DNA of 6,582 nt, from the NCBI GenBank assembly GCA_902765885.1, contig CACXBN010000380.1, forward strand, positions 1 through 6,582. The letters are read 5' to 3'. The DNA comes from an uncultured Ruminococcus sp. (GTDB lineage Bacteria > Bacillota > Clostridia > Oscillospirales > CAG-272). The notes beneath the pieces are model-generated. The model did no database searches and was not told where the DNA came from. It saw only the letters and a program-made list of their open reading frames with translations. The position numbers were made by a program, and so were the translations under genes. Shown here one piece after another: positions 5,518 through 6,582 of the stretch; within the stretch, counting starts at the first letter, position 1; each line of letters begins with the position of its first letter.

Positions 5518-5721
5518 TTAAGACGCAAACCATCCCGTAAACTCCGAAAACAGGTTTGTTAGCCCGTTTATCCCGTTTTGCATATTCGTTCGGTAAGCAC
5601 AGAAATCCGGGTTTTTCAACTCGGATCTTTCTTTATCTAAAAAGCTCGAAAACCTTGTATTTATAATGGTTTTCGGGCTTTTCTTCTTTTTTTGCAAAAA
5701 CAATTTAAAATCGTTAAACAT
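5518..5721 (-). CDS. Doubtful 67-residue ORF in the hairpin-rich spacer
   Basis: The ORF begins MFNDFKLFLQKKKK and ends NLFSEFTGWFAS. An AGGAG lies three bases before its ATG at 5721, a short spacing, and no promoter is visible on that strand. Two long hairpins (5605-5626 and 5639-5681) pass through it, which is unusual inside a real gene and gives part of its sequence. No domain is recognised. It may be the trace of a repeat element that happens to stay open, or the remnant of a longer gene. I consider a functional protein unlikely. Confidence 0.2.
   Translation of the reverse strand: MFNDFKLFLQKKKKSPKTIINTRFSSFLDKERSELKNPDFCAYRTNMQNGINGLTNLFSEFTGWFAS
5605..5626 (+). other. Hairpin in the gene-free spacer
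   Basis: ATCCGGGTT (5605-5613) pairs with AACTCGGAT (5618-5626) around a TTTC loop. The single imperfect pair is G5610 with T5621, a G-U wobble in plus-strand RNA but a C-A mismatch in minus-strand RNA. It lies 12 bases before the larger hairpin. CTTTCTTT follows it, so it could be a weak terminator on the plus strand. Confidence 0.5.
5639..5693 (+). terminator. Long hairpin with T run, orphan terminator
   Basis: AAAAGCTCGAAAACC (5639-5653) pairs with GGTTTTCGGGCTTTT (5667-5681), a 15-bp helix with one G-U wobble and a 13-base loop. CTTC and then eight T (5686-5693) follow. It has the full form of a rho-independent terminator on the plus strand. No plus-strand gene lies between the tRNA terminator and this point, so either an unrecognised RNA ends here or it shields the toxin-antitoxin operon from read-through. 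The minus strand also has T after the stem. The rest of the spacer, 5694-5832, holds only a 6-bp dyad (TCCTGT 5726-5731, ACAGGA 5741-5746). Confidence 0.65.
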
Positions 5722-5832
5722 TGTCTCCTGTCCGGTTTGTACAGGAAAGAACGATATAGAAAATGGTGTTTTTCAAACTCTTGATAAACAAAATCCGAAA
5801 ACAACAGTTGCAAAAGAAAAACACAAAAGACC

Positions 5833-5861
5833 TTGACAACCCCTATTAAATAGGGCATAAT
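5833..5861 (+). promoter_or_regulatory. Toxin-antitoxin promoter with operator in its spacer
   Basis: A perfect TTGACA (5833-5838) and CATAAT (5856-5861) are 17 bases apart. Between them lies the perfect dyad CCCTATTAAATAGGG (5841-5855), two 7-base arms around one base, ending exactly where the -10 begins. A dimeric HTH antitoxin bound here would block RNA polymerase, so this is most likely the autoregulatory operator. Transcription should start near 5868. Confidence 0.88.
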
Positions 5862-5890
5862 AGTGTTGAAGCAAAAAAAGAGTTATACAA

Positions 5891-6232
5891 ATGACAAGAA
5901 CATTCGTTGAGCTGCCCATTTTCAGAGCAAGATGGAAAGAAATAGGATTGAACGACAAGGATTTGATGAGACTTCAGGAAGAACTGCTTGCCGATCCGAA
6001 AGTCGGAGCCGTCATTAGAGGCACGGGCGGAGTGAGAAAAATGCGGTTTGCATTTCAGCATCGGGGAAAGAGCGGAAGCATTCGCGTAATATACGTCGAT
6101 TTTGAAGTATACGAGAAGATATTCCTGATCACAGCATATACTAAAGATGAAAAAGACAACTTGAGCGATTCTGAAAAGGCTGAGATAAAACAGCTCATCA
6201 AGGTTCTTGAACAACAGCTTAAGGAGAATTAA
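5891..6232 (+). CDS. higB: RelE-superfamily toxin, HigB2-like mRNA interferase
   Basis: This 113-residue protein (MTRTFVELPIF) is the toxin of a type II module. Family members are ribosome-dependent endonucleases that cut mRNA in the A site and stop translation until the antitoxin binds them. Visible conserved blocks, by recall of Vibrio cholerae HigB2, are the N-terminal FVE..IF strand and the helix DLMRLQEELLADP (24-36). They also include GTGGVRKMR (44-52), GKSGSIRVIYV (59-69, with Arg65) and LITAYTKDEKDNL (79-91). The last is followed by a C-terminal helix (92-112). Length is normal for the family and all blocks are present, so it should be active. The start ATG has only a weak purine run (AAAGAG) upstream, while the antitoxin has a strong site, which would favour antitoxin excess. 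The gene is first in the operon, 16 bases before the antitoxin, the order typical of higBA. The exact subfamily and cleavage preference cannot be told from sequence. Confidence 0.9.
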   Translation: MTRTFVELPIFRARWKEIGLNDKDLMRLQEELLADPKVGAVIRGTGGVRKMRFAFQHRGKSGSIRVIYVDFEVYEKIFLITAYTKDEKDNLSDSEKAEIKQLIKVLEQQLKEN

Positions 6233-6234
6233 AG

Positions 6235-6241
6235 AAGGAGG
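6235..6241 (+). promoter_or_regulatory. Ribosome binding site that decides the antitoxin start
   Basis: AAGGAGG lies 7 bases before GTG at 6249. This supports the GTG start over the upstream in-frame TTG at 6207, which would overlap the toxin gene. Confidence 0.88.
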
Positions 6242-6248
6242 AGATATT

Positions 6249-6569
6249 GTGAGTGTGTTTGGAGATATTAAAACCGGATTGGAACAGGCGATCGATTATG
6301 AAAAAGGCAAATTAAAAGCAAAAACAATCACGCTGACAATTCAGCCTGTCGACTCCTTTACATCGGAGGAGATCAAGAAGATCCGTCATGATACGGGAAT
6401 GACTCAGGTGCTTTTTGCAAAGTTCGTCGGCGTTTCCGTAAAAACCGTTGAAGCGTGGGAAGCAGGAAGAAATCATCCCGACGGCGCAGCCTGCAGAATC
6501 CTGGCTATGACCCAAAACGATCCTTCATTTCCGGTCAAGTCCGGTATAGTGAGTACAACAAGTTCATAA
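6249..6569 (+). CDS. higA: HTH antitoxin and autorepressor, HigA2/NadS-like
   Basis: Starting at GTG 6249 the protein has 106 residues. The N-terminal part (MSVFGDIKTGLEQAIDYEKG, then KLKAKTITLTIQ to 32) matches the toxin-binding arm seen in HigA2-type antitoxins, where an SALVEAKQ-like helix precedes a KLTLKT strand. Residues about 39-90 are an XRE-type helix-turn-helix: SEEIKKIRHDTGMTQ, TQVLFAKFVG as the first DNA helix, and SVKTVEAWEAGRNHP (63-77) holding the recognition helix. It is expected to neutralise the upstream toxin by wrapping it and to bind the dyad at 5841-5855, repressing both genes. A Ser/Thr-rich tail (VSTTSS) ends it. It is complete within the window. The 13 bases after the stop show no terminator, so the operon could continue beyond the window. 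Confidence 0.92.
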   Translation: MSVFGDIKTGLEQAIDYEKGKLKAKTITLTIQPVDSFTSEEIKKIRHDTGMTQVLFAKFVGVSVKTVEAWEAGRNHPDGAACRILAMTQNDPSFPVKSGIVSTTSS

Positions 6570-6582
6570 TTAAACAACAAAC

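Noticed and set aside
5355..5540. Plus-strand 61-residue ORF across the hairpin array
   Set aside because: Its residues simply translate the hairpins, and it has no ribosome binding site.
5846..6214. Minus-strand ORF opposite the toxin gene
   Set aside because: It is a shadow of the toxin, whose family motifs are unmistakable on the plus strand.
6207..6248. TTG start for the antitoxin
   Set aside because: It has no suitable ribosome binding site and overlaps the toxin; GTG 6249 sits correctly behind AAGGAGG.

Overview
The window looks like chromosome of an anaerobic Gram-positive Firmicute, most likely a gut-type Clostridia (Oscillospiraceae or Ruminococcus-like). The clues are an SLH-domain wall protein, AGGAGG ribosome binding sites, near-consensus sigma-A promoters, a Tn4451/TnpX-type serine recombinase tail with a DUF4368-like C-terminus, and a tRNA gene without encoded CCA. 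The taxonomic placement is inference.

Layout, left to right. (1) Bases 1-365 are the 3' end of a large serine recombinase, so a mobile element probably lies to the left. (2) Convergent to it, on the minus strand at 445-3501, is a 1018-residue secreted surface protein: signal peptide, three SLH domains, a beta-helix of 19-20-residue rungs, then six diverged repeats of about 100 residues. It has a strong promoter, and its terminator hairpin overlaps the last codons of the recombinase. (3) Diverging from it, at 3795-5063 (+), is a PlsC-like acyltransferase fused to a zinc ribbon and an unrecognised C-terminal region. (4) At 5142-5322 is a self-contained tRNA-Ser(UGA) unit with promoter, hairpin leader, tRNA and terminator. 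(5) Bases 5323-5832 hold no convincing gene. They hold an array of seven short hairpins separated by TGATGT spacers that flip to ATCACT halfway through, then two longer hairpins, the last followed by a T run. (6) At 5833-6569 (+) is a complete toxin-first toxin-antitoxin operon of the HigB2/HigA2 type, with a perfect dyad filling the promoter spacer.

The surface protein and the acyltransferase both concern the cell envelope, but they are transcribed divergently and nothing links them further. The toxin-antitoxin pair is a self-regulating module. The recombinase tail, tRNA gene, hairpin array and toxin-antitoxin operon together suggest accessory DNA at both edges of an ordinary chromosomal block. 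The part least explained by known gene families is the hairpin-rich stretch 5326-5693. All four of its imperfect stems are G-U paired only if the plus strand is the RNA, so a structured RNA or a small repeat element are the two readings to separate.
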